The notes under the pieces: generated by a model
What the model was told of the DNA's origin: nothing
What the model saw: the letters and a program-made list of their open reading frames with translations, nothing else
Database searches by the model: none
Translations under genes and position numbers: made by a program
From: Petrotoga mobilis SJ95
GTDB lineage: Bacteria; Thermotogota; Thermotogae; Petrotogales; Petrotogaceae
Assembly: GCF_000018605.1 (NCBI RefSeq)
Contig: NC_010003.1
Coordinates: 906,501 to 970,500, forward strand
Direction: 5' to 3'
DNA: 64,000 nt
In this document: one piece after another, positions 33,973 to 43,511 of the stretch
Position numbering within the stretch: position 1 is the first letter of the stretch
Layout of the letters: each line of letters starts with the position of its first letter

Positions 33973-35820
33973 TTATTTTGAAAATTTTTTCTCCATAATG
34001 TATTGGTCTATTCCTTGAGCAGCTTTGTGTCCGTCTGCAACTCCGTGAATTACATCTGGTCCATGTACTATATCTCCACCTGCAAATAGCCATGGTACAC
34101 CTTCCACTTGACCGTACTCGTTTGTTTTTATCTTTCCTCTTTCTATCTTCATGTTCTTTTGGATCTCTTCCGGCAGATAGCTGTAATCTGGAGCCTGCCC
34201 AACAGTCATTACGACCATATCTGCATTTACCGTAATAGTGTTACTTTCATCGTATTTTGGATTGAATCTTCCGTCCTCATCGAATACTTCCACACATTTC
34301 CTAAATAACACACCTTTCACTTCTCCATTTTCAACTATCACCTTCACGGGACCCCATCCTGGATGGAAATTTACCCCTTCTTCTTTACCTTCAACTATCT
34401 CGTCTTCATCAGCAGGCATTTCATCAAAGCTTCTCTCTAAACTCAGAACATGCACTTCGGATTTTTTATATTCTAGGTTTTGGAGTCTAAGCATGGACCT
34501 TGCAACGTCCATGGCAACATTTCCTCCTCCTATTACCACAAGGGATTTAGGTATATATGGTTTTGGGCCTTCTCCTCTGACATAATTTTTCATTTCTTCT
34601 AAAATTGTTAAAGAGTCAAAGACATTTTCATGGTCAGATCCTTCAATGGGAAGCTTTCTACCCTTGTTGAATCCAGTTGAAACAAATATTACATCGTTTT
34701 TTGCTTTTAATTCTTCTAAAGTGATATCCTTTCCAACTTTTGTATTCGTTATTATCTTTACTCCCAGTGACTTTATGTAATTTACATCTTGCTCAAAAGC
34801 TGTGTCTGGAAGCCTATAAGAAGGGCCTCCGTAATTAAGAACACCACCAGGCCTATTCTTTTCTTCATAAACAGTGATTTCATATCCCATTAAAGATAAG
34901 AAATAAGCTGCAGAAAGTCCGGCAGGTCCGGCTCCAACGATGGCAACCTTAGCGTTAGCCTTTTTTATAACTTCCTGATCTAAAATTTCTGGGTATTTAT
35001 CCTGTGGGACGTTATCCACTATATATCTTTTCAACCATCTTATGGCTATAGGTTCTCCTCTGTGACCTATGGTACAAACTGTCTCACATTTGTGAGTACA
35101 CATTCTCCCACATACAGCAGGCAAAGGATTCGTTTTATAAAGATCTTTCAATCCTGTTTGAAGATCATCCGTGTATATATCCGTTATGTAGTCTGCAATG
35201 TTCATATGGGCTGGACATGTCTTTTCACAAATACTACACCCTACACATCTTGAAGCCTCTTTAACAGCCTGTTCTTTTGAAAATCCTTTAACCATCTCTA
35301 TGAATGATGTTTTTCTGATTTCTGGTGGATCAATTTCCATCTCTTCTCTTTCTAAGTCAAGTAGGTCTGAATTTTCATCTCTAACATAACCTAATGGTTT
35401 TCTAATTCCATGGATTCCTTCCTCTGTGGGTATAAAAAAGAAGGTGTTCGGATCTTTAGATATATGTAAATATTCTTTGGTCATCTGCAATGAACCAGTG
35501 GTACATATATCCACACACAAACCACAAAAGCTGCATCTTCCATAATCTATAGAAGGCCTTTGGGGTTTAGAGCCTTCCACATCCGAAAGTTCTTCGATCT
35601 CTATCATAGTTATAGCATCTGTTGGGCATATTTTTGAACAAGTACCGCAACCGATACATTTTTCCCAGTCGTTTATATGAAAACCTCTATATCTATCTGA
35701 AGCCTCTCGAGGTGTTATTAGAATATTTTCCATAGGAACGGTAACAGGCTTTTTAGTAAGGTATTTCCAAGCTCTTGCTGGAGCAAAAAAACTTTTTTCA
35801 GGAGTATTCACCGTATTCAC
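33973..35820 (-). CDS. MbxN-like ferredoxin fused to GltD/NfnL-like FAD-NAD(P) oxidoreductase
   Basis: The 615-residue subunit is a fusion. Residues about 1-110 are an MbxN/NuoI-like domain (FFAPARAWKYLTKKPVT, RYRGFHINDWEKC) with two 4Fe-4S motifs (Cys 55/58/61/65 and 96/99/102/106). Residues about 185-255 hold two further Cys groups (192/195/198/202 and 237/241/245/249), as in the GltD N-terminus. From about 290 the FAD domain (VAIVGAGPAGLSAAYF) and an NAD(P) domain (VVIGGGNVAMDVARSM) follow, ending FAGGDIVHGPDVIHGVADGH. It should pass electrons between the Mbx membrane arm and NAD(P)H or another acceptor. It is the last gene of the operon. Confidence 0.9.
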   Translation of the reverse strand: MNTVNTPEKSFFAPARAWKYLTKKPVTVPMENILITPREASDRYRGFHINDWEKCIGCGTCSKICPTDAITMIEIEELSDVEGSKPQRPSIDYGRCSFCGLCVDICTTGSLQMTKEYLHISKDPNTFFFIPTEEGIHGIRKPLGYVRDENSDLLDLEREEMEIDPPEIRKTSFIEMVKGFSKEQAVKEASRCVGCSICEKTCPAHMNIADYITDIYTDDLQTGLKDLYKTNPLPAVCGRMCTHKCETVCTIGHRGEPIAIRWLKRYIVDNVPQDKYPEILDQEVIKKANAKVAIVGAGPAGLSAAYFLSLMGYEITVYEEKNRPGGVLNYGGPSYRLPDTAFEQDVNYIKSLGVKIITNTKVGKDITLEELKAKNDVIFVSTGFNKGRKLPIEGSDHENVFDSLTILEEMKNYVRGEGPKPYIPKSLVVIGGGNVAMDVARSMLRLQNLEYKKSEVHVLSLERSFDEMPADEDEIVEGKEEGVNFHPGWGPVKVIVENGEVKGVLFRKCVEVFDEDGRFNPKYDESNTITVNADMVVMTVGQAPDYSYLPEEIQKNMKIERGKIKTNEYGQVEGVPWLFAGGDIVHGPDVIHGVADGHKAAQGIDQYIMEKKFSK

Positions 35821-35835
35821 CTCTTCCTTTATTTT

Positions 35836-36945
35836 TTATCTATCTATTTCAGGAGGGCATACCCCCATTGTATCCATCCAAAGCGCTGCATCTTCTATCC
35901 TTGTACCGGGCAAATATTTCTCTACACCCAACAAACCTTGTGGATAGGACGCTCCTCTAACAGCAACTCTATAGGGTTTATCTTCTCCTTCTGAAACCAT
36001 ATAATATCCGTACTCTCCCCTTGCGCATTCGACATGTGTGTAAACTTGCCCCTTTGGAACACGCCATCGTAAGGCACTTCCGTTAGATATTTTGTTCCAT
36101 ACCTTCCCTTTTTGGGGCATTTTTTCAAGTACCTGCCTTATTATTTTTATACTCTGATAGGTTTCGAGGTATTTGAAATAAACCCTTGTATATCCATCTG
36201 AGTAATTGGCCGTGGGGACGTAAAATTCTACTTGGTCATACCTTGCGTATGGGTCTACTTTTCTAATATCGTATGCTTCTCCCACAGCTGATCTCATACC
36301 TATTCCAGTAACTCCCAACTCCCAAACAACCTCGGCAGGTAACAGCAACTTATCTTTGGTTCTTCTTTGAAAGAGGGAGTTCTTGAGAATCAAATCTTCG
36401 TATTCTGGAAGTCTATTTTCTAAGTAATCGAGAAAACTCTTTATCTTTTCAATAGTTTCCTCTCTCAAATCCTTTCTTACGCCACCTGGTACTATATACA
36501 TATGATAGATTCTTGCTCCGGTTATCTCTTCAAAGATATCCAGTATAAGATCTCTATCTGCGAGTCCCCAATTGGGGCCAGTGTATAGTCCAACTGGTCC
36601 TCCTATTCCTCCAAGGGACATTAGATGGTTTGCGATTCTTGCTAGCTCTAAGATTATCATCCTTATCCAATGAGCCTTTTCAGGGACTTCGATTCCTGTC
36701 AACTCCTCTATCGCCATGGCGTACACCATCTCATTGATATCAGGTTCTGGAACGCAAATCCTTGGTATAAGGGCGAGGTTATTCATCCAAAGTCTTCTTT
36801 CCATAAGTTTTTCAAATCCTCTATGCAACATGCCAGGCATAGGTCTTGCCCTGACGATGGTATCTCCATCAACGTACATATGTACACTGAAATTCCCGTG
36901 CATTCCGGGATGATTTGGCCCCAAGTATAATTTAAGTTCTTTCAT
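35836..36945 (-). CDS. mbxL: MbxL, NuoD/hydrogenase-large-like subunit
   Basis: The 369-residue protein is homologous to NuoD/NiFe-hydrogenase large subunits (GPNHPGMHG, GMLHRGFEKLMERRLW, and the Q-site region). A hydrogenase has four Cys that bind NiFe. Here only C64 (PRICVPEP) and C363 (DTMGVCPPEIDR) remain. This matches the Mbs/Mbx class, which reduces polysulfide or other acceptors rather than protons. It starts at ATG 36945, overlapping the mbxK end by 14 bp. Confidence 0.92.
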   Translation of the reverse strand: MKELKLYLGPNHPGMHGNFSVHMYVDGDTIVRARPMPGMLHRGFEKLMERRLWMNNLALIPRICVPEPDINEMVYAMAIEELTGIEVPEKAHWIRMIILELARIANHLMSLGGIGGPVGLYTGPNWGLADRDLILDIFEEITGARIYHMYIVPGGVRKDLREETIEKIKSFLDYLENRLPEYEDLILKNSLFQRRTKDKLLLPAEVVWELGVTGIGMRSAVGEAYDIRKVDPYARYDQVEFYVPTANYSDGYTRVYFKYLETYQSIKIIRQVLEKMPQKGKVWNKISNGSALRWRVPKGQVYTHVECARGEYGYYMVSEGEDKPYRVAVRGASYPQGLLGVEKYLPGTRIEDAALWMDTMGVCPPEIDR

Positions 36946-37486
36946 TTATTCCACCTTCTTTTATGGCTTCTTTTACTGCGTTTTTGGAAAATTCCACATC
37001 ATACTTTCTATCAGGAAATTTACGTTTAGAATACTCTAACGGATCAAAATCTTTTCTCATAGGAGGTTTATCATCCCATAATTCTAAGAAAAGCGGTTTT
37101 TCAGAATCCGAATTACCTTCAAATTTTACTCCGAAGAACTCATGGATATCCCTTTCGTAGTATCTGGCTCCAGGGAAAATATCTATGATGCTGATATATT
37201 CCGGGTTTTCTCTCTCTATTTTTGTTTTTACTACAAAAGTAATTCCATTTGCCCAATTGAACAGAACATAAACTAATTCAAATTTGTTTTCTTTAATCCA
37301 ATCGACGCAGGTTATCAAGCTTAACTGTTTCCAACCTTTGTCCTTTAAATAAGTTAATATTGTTGGCAAATTGTTTTGTTCAACAACTATACTTATTTCA
37401 TTTTTCTTTGGTGTGGTGAAATCTTTTATATCGAAACTTTTTTCAAGAATGTTTATCAATTCTTTGGCATCATTCGTGGAATTCAT
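36932..37486 (-). CDS. mbxK: MbxK, NuoC-like subunit
   Basis: The 184-residue protein corresponds to the NuoC/30-kDa subunit. VYVLFNWANGITFVVKTKIE and the family signature ERDIHEFFGVKFEGN are seen. It is a peripheral structural subunit that contacts the NuoD-like subunit. It has no cofactor motif. The ATG at 37486 overlaps the end of mbxJ, and its own end overlaps mbxL. Confidence 0.9.
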   Translation of the reverse strand: MNSTNDAKELINILEKSFDIKDFTTPKKNEISIVVEQNNLPTILTYLKDKGWKQLSLITCVDWIKENKFELVYVLFNWANGITFVVKTKIERENPEYISIIDIFPGARYYERDIHEFFGVKFEGNSDSEKPLFLELWDDKPPMRKDFDPLEYSKRKFPDRKYDVEFSKNAVKEAIKEGGINERT

Positions 37487-38057
37487 CCTTTACATACACC
37501 TCCCCTAAGGAACGAATTTGATTATTTCGATACCAATCGTAATTCTCTACATATTTCTTCCATCCATTGGCTTCCCCTTTTGTAATCATGTTTTCAAGCG
37601 TTTTAAAAGTATTCATTATAGCTTCAGGTCTTGGCATACATCCGGCAACGTATAGATCAACAGGAAGATAATAATCCAATCGGTTGATCACCGCATAAGA
37701 ATCATAGTATATTCCACCGTTTATAGTACAAGATCCAAAACCTACAAGATATTTTGGAGTCATCATTTGTTCATAAGTGTATATAACTCTCCTTAAAGTT
37801 TTAACGCTCAGATAACCTGTTATCAGCAGAACATCCGCTTGACGAGGTGTAGCCATTGGTCCCATACCCAATCTTTCCATGTCGAATCTTGCTGTCATTG
37901 TTGGCGGAAGTTCTACGGCACCACAGCCTGTGCAATAATGAAGCATCCATAAAGATTTTCCTCTGAAGATATTCTTTATCTTTTCCCAAAAAGTTATCGT
38001 ATCGTTTAGATCTTCTTCAAAGATATTCATCTGTTCTATTTTTTCTTCATTTGTCAT
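37470..38057 (-). CDS. mbxJ: MbxJ, NuoB-like iron-sulfur subunit
   Basis: The 195-residue subunit carries the N2-like 4Fe-4S site: C42 and C45 (LHYCTGCGAVEL), C110 (VGFGSCTINGGIY) and C140 (VAGCMPRPEA), the NuoB arrangement. It hands electrons to the large-subunit active site. It overlaps mbxM by 4 bp and mbxK by 17 bp. Confidence 0.93.
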   Translation of the reverse strand: MTNEEKIEQMNIFEEDLNDTITFWEKIKNIFRGKSLWMLHYCTGCGAVELPPTMTARFDMERLGMGPMATPRQADVLLITGYLSVKTLRRVIYTYEQMMTPKYLVGFGSCTINGGIYYDSYAVINRLDYYLPVDLYVAGCMPRPEAIMNTFKTLENMITKGEANGWKKYVENYDWYRNNQIRSLGEVYVKDEFHE

Positions 38058-38956
38058 ACGTTCACCCCCAGTCCTGTAAAAATTACTATCGCTGTTTGAA
38101 CAAGTGATAATACTATTGGAACTCCATAGAAGTATGTTACAACATTCTCTATTCTAAAACGAGCCGAAACGGCATATATCAGTGTAACTAAGGTATAAAC
38201 AAAAAAGTATTTTATTAAGTATTCAATTAAATTTCCTCCTCCTAAAAATAGGCTCACGAACAAACCAACTTCCACTAAAGTTGCGAACTCGTGTTGTAAG
38301 ATCAACATACCGAAATGTTTTCCTCCATACTCAACCATAGGTCCCGAAGCTATTTCTGTCGGTGCTATGGGGGTATCAAATGGAACTTTGTTAAGCATAC
38401 CAAGTAAGGATATGAAAGCTACTATAGCTCCTAGTGGCATAGTAAAAATGTGCCATCCGAAAATCCCATTCATTTGTTGTACATGAGCTAGTTCAGTAAG
38501 TGAAGAAGTACCATATACGTGTATCATACCGAATACAACTATCATAAATGGGACTTCATAAGCTAACATCTGAGTTAATGCCCTCATAATACCTATTCCT
38601 GCCCAAGCGTTTCCAGATCCAGAAGCACTCATGGCCATCCCAAGAGAACCAATTGCTAACAAATAGACAACAACAAAGAAATTATCAAGGCCATTGAAAG
38701 CAACAATATTGCCAAAAGGTAGGAACATAAAAGTGGCTATCGTTCCTCCCAAGGCCATCATCACACCAAAATCGTAAATAAAACCATGTGTTATAGATGA
38801 TTTTGTTAGAGCTTTGAAAATATCCATAAAAGTTTGATACCATGGAGGTCCCACTCTTCTGTGAACCTTAGCCGTAACTTTTCTTTGAATACCATCAAGA
38901 GATACTTGCCATAAAAATCCAATGAAAACTATCATCAAGGCTATCAAATAACTCAT
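38054..38956 (-). CDS. mbxM: MbxM, NuoH-like membrane subunit
   Basis: The 300-residue membrane protein has about eight helices. RKVTAKVHRRVGPPWYQTFMD and APTEIASGPMVEYGG are NuoH hallmarks. It joins the peripheral arm to the antiporter arm and carries the quinone/ion-coupling region. It overlaps the next gene by 4 bp. Confidence 0.93.
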   Translation of the reverse strand: MSYLIALMIVFIGFLWQVSLDGIQRKVTAKVHRRVGPPWYQTFMDIFKALTKSSITHGFIYDFGVMMALGGTIATFMFLPFGNIVAFNGLDNFFVVVYLLAIGSLGMAMSASGSGNAWAGIGIMRALTQMLAYEVPFMIVVFGMIHVYGTSSLTELAHVQQMNGIFGWHIFTMPLGAIVAFISLLGMLNKVPFDTPIAPTEIASGPMVEYGGKHFGMLILQHEFATLVEVGLFVSLFLGGGNLIEYLIKYFFVYTLVTLIYAVSARFRIENVVTYFYGVPIVLSLVQTAIVIFTGLGVNV

Positions 38957-40794
38957 ATTTTATCACCCCAGAAAAAGGCTATTGTTATTATCACAGAGAT
39001 CCAAAACACCCCTACAGAAGCGTTTGAAGAAAAGAACCAACTTCTGACAAGACGGCCAAACTCGTTTACTCTTAAAGCTATGGCATCGTAAAATTTTTCT
39101 ACTGATGGATGATTCTTATACAATCTTTCAAAAGGAGCGTAATAGTTTTTGGCGTAATGATACGATTCAGGATCGTATATAAATTCGCCAGCAGTGTAAG
39201 TGTTCATTTGATCAACGGGCTGAGCCTTTTTATGTGTGTAAAAAATTAACGCGGCTATAATGAAACCTATTACGAAGACCGCCGTAATTACTAAAGAATC
39301 CCACATGCCACTGAAGGAATATATCTTAGAACCTTCCACACTGATTGGAACAATATTCAAAGAAGCTTGAATTTTTGAAATAAATCCTAACATTTGAGAA
39401 GGGAATACACCAAAATATATTGTCAGTAAAGACATGACAAGCATTGGAATCTGCATCATAAACGGGACTTCTTTCACATCGTTGTGCTTAGGTGATAATT
39501 GACCTAAAAACACTGTAGCAAGAGGTCTAAAAACGTACATGAAAGATCCTATACTTCCAAAAAAGGTGGCAAAAGCTATGAACATAAGCCCTTTACTGGC
39601 TAAACCTTGGAAGATCAACCACTTTGATGCGAATCCACTGGTGGGTGGTATCCCGGCAATAGAAATTATGGCAACTAAATAAGCAGCAAAGGTTACAGGC
39701 ATCTTTTTAATCATCCCACCCAGTTCGCTCATATTTGTGGTACCCGTTCTATAAGCAACCGCTCCAATAGTTAAAAACATAGCGGCTGATGCCATTGCGT
39801 GATTGAAAATATGCATCATTCCACCCGCGAATCCCACTTGATCCAAAAGTGAGATACCGATCAATATGTATCCTCCATTTGCAACGGTGGAATAAGCTAT
39901 CAATCTTTTAGCATCTTCTTGTTTTATTGCCATAAGGGTTCCAACAATAATGCTTATTGCACCTAAAACCATAATTATATAATTTTCATAAGGGACCCCG
40001 ATTATATGAATATGGTTAGAAAAGATCTGTGAAGTAGGGATAATTGCGCTAACCAACAAGGCTATAAATGCCCCCATTTTAACTAATCCTCCCGAAAGAA
40101 CCGGAGAAAAAGTGTGAGGAGCGTTCCCGTGGGCAATGGGGAGCCATGTGTGAAACGGAAAAATTCCTAGTTTTGCAAGTCCCGCAATAATAATTACAAA
40201 ATAAGCCATCACGGCTGTATTGGGGCTGCTAATTAAATTCTGTGAAATACTTTCTATATCAAAGGTTTGAAACAATGAGTATAAATACATTATTGCAAAA
40301 AACATAGAGAAAGAACCAATCGTACTTATAGTGTAATAAACTACAGAGGCCTTCCTTGATTTACCAAGGGGAATTATAAACAAAGAAGACCAAACTACCA
40401 TCTCCCAAAATATGAATAACGTTAGAAAATCCTTGGCAAAGAAAACCCCCAATGTAGAAATTACAGAAAACACGTAAAGCATGTTGTATGAAGCAGGATT
40501 AACCATTTTTTCTACCCAATATGGATTAAAAAAGGACACAAGAAAATAAGTTAAAACCATTATTATGGAAAAAAACCAACCATAATTAGAGCTCACCAAC
40601 TGCAATGAAAATCCTCCAAAAGACCACAGGTTAAATACTGTTCCAACATCGTTCATATATCCAAACAAAAATATCAGCACAAACAACGTTGAAAAAATGG
40701 TAAAGTAACTACCTAACTTTTTGTTTATCTTTGTTAAGAAAAAAGTCAAAACCGATAACAGCAAACCTGTAATTAACAGAGAGTTTAACGCCAT
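38953..40794 (-). CDS. mbxH': MbxH', second NuoL/MrpD-like antiporter subunit
   Basis: The 613-residue membrane protein has about 14-16 helices with the antiporter core (FWEMVVWSSLFIIPLG, FPFHTWLPIAHGNAPHTFSP, IKQEDAKRLIAYSTVANGGY). A long C-terminal extension follows; a second antiporter-like subunit is a mark of Mbs/Mbx as against Mbh hydrogenases. It lies 4 bp before mbxM in translational order and directly after mbxH (1-bp gap). Confidence 0.92.
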   Translation of the reverse strand: MALNSLLITGLLLSVLTFFLTKINKKLGSYFTIFSTLFVLIFLFGYMNDVGTVFNLWSFGGFSLQLVSSNYGWFFSIIMVLTYFLVSFFNPYWVEKMVNPASYNMLYVFSVISTLGVFFAKDFLTLFIFWEMVVWSSLFIIPLGKSRKASVVYYTISTIGSFSMFFAIMYLYSLFQTFDIESISQNLISSPNTAVMAYFVIIIAGLAKLGIFPFHTWLPIAHGNAPHTFSPVLSGGLVKMGAFIALLVSAIIPTSQIFSNHIHIIGVPYENYIIMVLGAISIIVGTLMAIKQEDAKRLIAYSTVANGGYILIGISLLDQVGFAGGMMHIFNHAMASAAMFLTIGAVAYRTGTTNMSELGGMIKKMPVTFAAYLVAIISIAGIPPTSGFASKWLIFQGLASKGLMFIAFATFFGSIGSFMYVFRPLATVFLGQLSPKHNDVKEVPFMMQIPMLVMSLLTIYFGVFPSQMLGFISKIQASLNIVPISVEGSKIYSFSGMWDSLVITAVFVIGFIIAALIFYTHKKAQPVDQMNTYTAGEFIYDPESYHYAKNYYAPFERLYKNHPSVEKFYDAIALRVNEFGRLVRSWFFSSNASVGVFWISVIITIAFFWGDKI

Positions 40795-42216
40795 CTACAT
40801 CACTCCCATTGACAAATAAGATAAGGAATCCTTCAAAGGTGTTGATACGTTCTGTACAAAATCTCCGAATAGTTCTGGGTAAATTCCTCCCACAATGAAT
40901 AAGAACCCAACAACTACCGATACGACACTTATAACAAATAACTTGTTCATAGAAAATTTGGTTGTCAACTTTTCAGTAGTTTCCTCATGCTCTTCACCTG
41001 GTACCCATAGTTTAACTAGCATCCTTATATAATAAACACCTTCCAACAAACTTCCCAACAATATTACTAATGGAATAATCCAGTTGGTATTGAAAGCAGT
41101 GTTTATAATATTGAATTTCGCATAAAAACCGAAGAACAAAGGAAGACCTATCAAAGACAAAGCAGAAACAGTAAATCCAAAACCTATTAGAGGATACTTT
41201 CTAAATATCCCCGCAGCCTGATCAATAGAATCACTTGAATTATTCTCATAAACGTTCGCGGCAGTAGAAAACATAACTATCTTAGCAAAAGCATTGTTTA
41301 TAATTTGTAAAATTGCTGCGTACCCCCCACCTATTAAAAATAGTCCAGTGATCAATCCTGCCTGTCCAATACTTGAGAAAGTAAGTATCTCTCTCATATT
41401 CTTTGTGGCGGTCGCAGAAGCTTCGGCAAATATAAAGGTGATGAAAGTAATCGCGATAAAAATATTAAACAAAGGCCCACTAATGGTAATTAAATTGGAA
41501 AAGAACCTTCCAAATACCAAAAAAACTGTTGACGCATAAACAGCAGAAAATAATGGGGCAGTCAAGGTGTTCACATTAGAATAAATACCTCTAACCCAAC
41601 TATTAAAAGGTATAAGTTTTGCCTCAACCGCTAAACCTGAAAAAATTAAAATGGAAACTATCAGTTGAATATTTGCTGAAAGTTCCGAAAAATGCATGGA
41701 CAAATCAGACATGTTAAGACTTCCAACAACGGCGTATACAATAATTATTCCAAGTAAATACAAACTAGATCCCACGGAACCTAAAACCAAATAATTAAAC
41801 GTATGATGGTACTTTCCATGTAACGTTGATATTATATAAGCTGAAATAGTGGCTATTTCAAAGAAAACGTAGAAGTTGAATAAATCATTAGTTAACACCA
41901 TTCCATTTAAACCGGCTAAAGATATTAACAGAGGCAATGAATATTTTTCAATCTTCCTTATTCCAATCAGAGAGGAAACGAGAAACAAAACATTAATTAA
42001 TACTATCCCAAATAAAGAATAATTATCCACCAACAAGTTAATACCAAATGGCGGTTGCCAGCCTCCAAGTTCGTAACTTCCTTTTTGTACAAAAAAAGCA
42101 AAGATGGTGTTTAAAATCAACCCAAAAAACAAAAGAGATTTTGAAAGGTTTTTAAACATTACCCCAACGAACGCTAGAAGTAGAGGGATAACTATTAAAA
42201 GTACTGGATTAATCAT
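40795..42216 (-). CDS. mbxH: MbxH, MrpD-like antiporter subunit
   Basis: The ~473-residue antiporter subunit resembles MrpD/NuoN: NFYVFFEIATISAYIISTLHG, VEAKLIPFNSWVRGIYSNVN and the TFSSIGQAGLITG region carry the conserved Glu, Lys and related charged sites for ion translocation. I take ATG 42216 (MINPVLLIV) because GAGGTGG lies just upstream; the ATG at 42237 has no SD. The start overlaps the mbxG stop. Confidence 0.93.
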   Translation of the reverse strand: MINPVLLIVIPLLLAFVGVMFKNLSKSLLFFGLILNTIFAFFVQKGSYELGGWQPPFGINLLVDNYSLFGIVLINVLFLVSSLIGIRKIEKYSLPLLISLAGLNGMVLTNDLFNFYVFFEIATISAYIISTLHGKYHHTFNYLVLGSVGSSLYLLGIIIVYAVVGSLNMSDLSMHFSELSANIQLIVSILIFSGLAVEAKLIPFNSWVRGIYSNVNTLTAPLFSAVYASTVFLVFGRFFSNLITISGPLFNIFIAITFITFIFAEASATATKNMREILTFSSIGQAGLITGLFLIGGGYAAILQIINNAFAKIVMFSTAANVYENNSSDSIDQAAGIFRKYPLIGFGFTVSALSLIGLPLFFGFYAKFNIINTAFNTNWIIPLVILLGSLLEGVYYIRMLVKLWVPGEEHEETTEKLTTKFSMNKLFVISVVSVVVGFLFIVGGIYPELFGDFVQNVSTPLKDSLSYLSMGVM

Positions 42217-42544
42217 CTGAACCACCTCTAATTTCATCTATTTCGATAGAACCCTTTTCAAAGTATACCTTTCTAATAAAAGCCAAGCCTAAAGCGGTAG
42301 TCCCAAAACCGATAACAATGGCTGTTAATACCAACGCTTGAGGGAGTGGATCAACATAATTTGAAACAGATTCAGGAGTTATAATCGGTGCGTTACCACC
42401 TTTAATGTATCCAACAGATATAATGAAAAGATTCAAACCTAATTCTAAAAGGTTCAGTGAAATAAGCATCTTAATCAAATTCTTCGATGAGAGTAAGCCG
42501 TAGATTCCAACAAAAAACAGTGCTAAAAATAAATACTGAATCAT
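42209..42544 (-). CDS. mbxG: MbxG, MrpC/NuoK-like subunit
   Basis: 111-residue protein with three membrane segments and the NuoK/MrpC features ISLNLLELGLNLFIISVGY and the C-terminal PLPQALVLTAIVIGFGTTAL. It sits in the ion-pumping arm. It overlaps both neighbours (4 and 8 bp). Confidence 0.92.
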   Translation of the reverse strand: MIQYLFLALFFVGIYGLLSSKNLIKMLISLNLLELGLNLFIISVGYIKGGNAPIITPESVSNYVDPLPQALVLTAIVIGFGTTALGLAFIRKVYFEKGSIEIDEIRGGSDD

Positions 42545-43266
42545 TCTTCTCCCCCCCGTGTTAAAAAGTTGCCTATGATATTTGACAATTCAGAACCAAC
42601 TTTTAAACCTATTAACACGTATAGTATAGGTGTTAATCCTGCGCTGAAAAGTTGACCAATCTCTCCCGAAGGCAAAAAGTTGTATAAAAATGAATTAAAA
42701 GCAAAAAGTCCTATTAACCCTAAGACTATAACCAAAACTCCCGAGGTGCCTTCAAGTACATTGAAGGCTTTCATCTTCTCTTTAAATTTATCATCGCTTA
42801 TGTACATCAATAAAACCGATGAGGCTATCATTGCACCACCCGGGAATCCTCCACCTGGGGTTAGATGACCGTGAACGAAGATATAAATCCCAACGATCAA
42901 TATAATGCCTGTTATAATTCGAACACCAGCTTTGAGAATGAAATTTGGTTTTACTCGAAAGATAATCCTTTCTTTCCCTACATTTAAAAGCAAGGCTACC
43001 CCCATTGCTGAAATAAAAAGGACTGTTAATTCTCCTAAGGTATCAAATCCTCTGTAATTAACAACTACAGAGGTAACAATATTAGCCGATCCTGTTTCCG
43101 GATAAGGTCTGGTTTCATCGACGTTTTTCTCTATGTATCCTTGTGAAACGGTGTTATTTAAATCTCTTTCACCGTACTTTGGAAAGAAACTTTCTGAATC
43201 GTACAATAATGAAAAAATAAAAAAAGCAAGGGCAAGCGTCATTAAAGCTGAAATAAACTTCTTCAT
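42541..43266 (-). CDS. MbxE-MbxF fusion: MrpA-C/MrpB-like subunit
   Basis: The 241-residue protein combines what are separate small subunits in Mbh/Mbs: an N-terminal MrpA-C-terminal-like part (TSVVVNYRGFDTLGELTVLF, about 65-95) and an MrpB/MnhB domain (HGHLTPGGGFPGGAMIASSV, about 130-235). About six membrane segments. It belongs to the antiporter arm. Whether this is called mbxE, mbxF or a fusion depends on the reference. Confidence 0.88.
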   Translation of the reverse strand: MKKFISALMTLALAFFIFSLLYDSESFFPKYGERDLNNTVSQGYIEKNVDETRPYPETGSANIVTSVVVNYRGFDTLGELTVLFISAMGVALLLNVGKERIIFRVKPNFILKAGVRIITGIILIVGIYIFVHGHLTPGGGFPGGAMIASSVLLMYISDDKFKEKMKAFNVLEGTSGVLVIVLGLIGLFAFNSFLYNFLPSGEIGQLFSAGLTPILYVLIGLKVGSELSNIIGNFLTRGGEE

Positions 43267-43511
43267 TATTTTTCACCACTCTTTTTCATAGTCATCAAAG
43301 TAAAAACGAAGAGCGAGGTCATCAAACCCGAACCTATAACAGCTTGAGTTATAGCAACATCCGGAGCTTTCATGATTATGAATTCCACAACTGAGAGCAA
43401 AGACGTTATAGATAAAAAAACGATGGAATTCAACAACTTTTTCGATTCAATTGCCATCAAAGCGAAGAGAATCATTGTAAAACCAATGATTACAGCTATT
43501 ATTTCAATCAT
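43266..43511 (-). CDS. mbxD: MbxD, DUF4040/MrpA-C-terminal-like subunit
   Basis: 81-residue protein with three membrane segments; MKAPDVAITQAVIGSGLMTSL is the DUF4040/MrpA signature. In Mrp complexes this part is the C-terminus of MrpA; here it is a separate gene, as in Mbh/Mbs. It shares one base with the next gene. Confidence 0.9.
   Translation of the reverse strand: MIEIIAVIIGFTMILFALMAIESKKLLNSIVFLSITSLLSVVEFIIMKAPDVAITQAVIGSGLMTSLFVFTLMTMKKSGEK

Noticed and set aside
37801-37989. ORF of 62 codons inside mbxJ
   Set aside because: A same-strand out-of-frame shadow of the iron-sulfur subunit.
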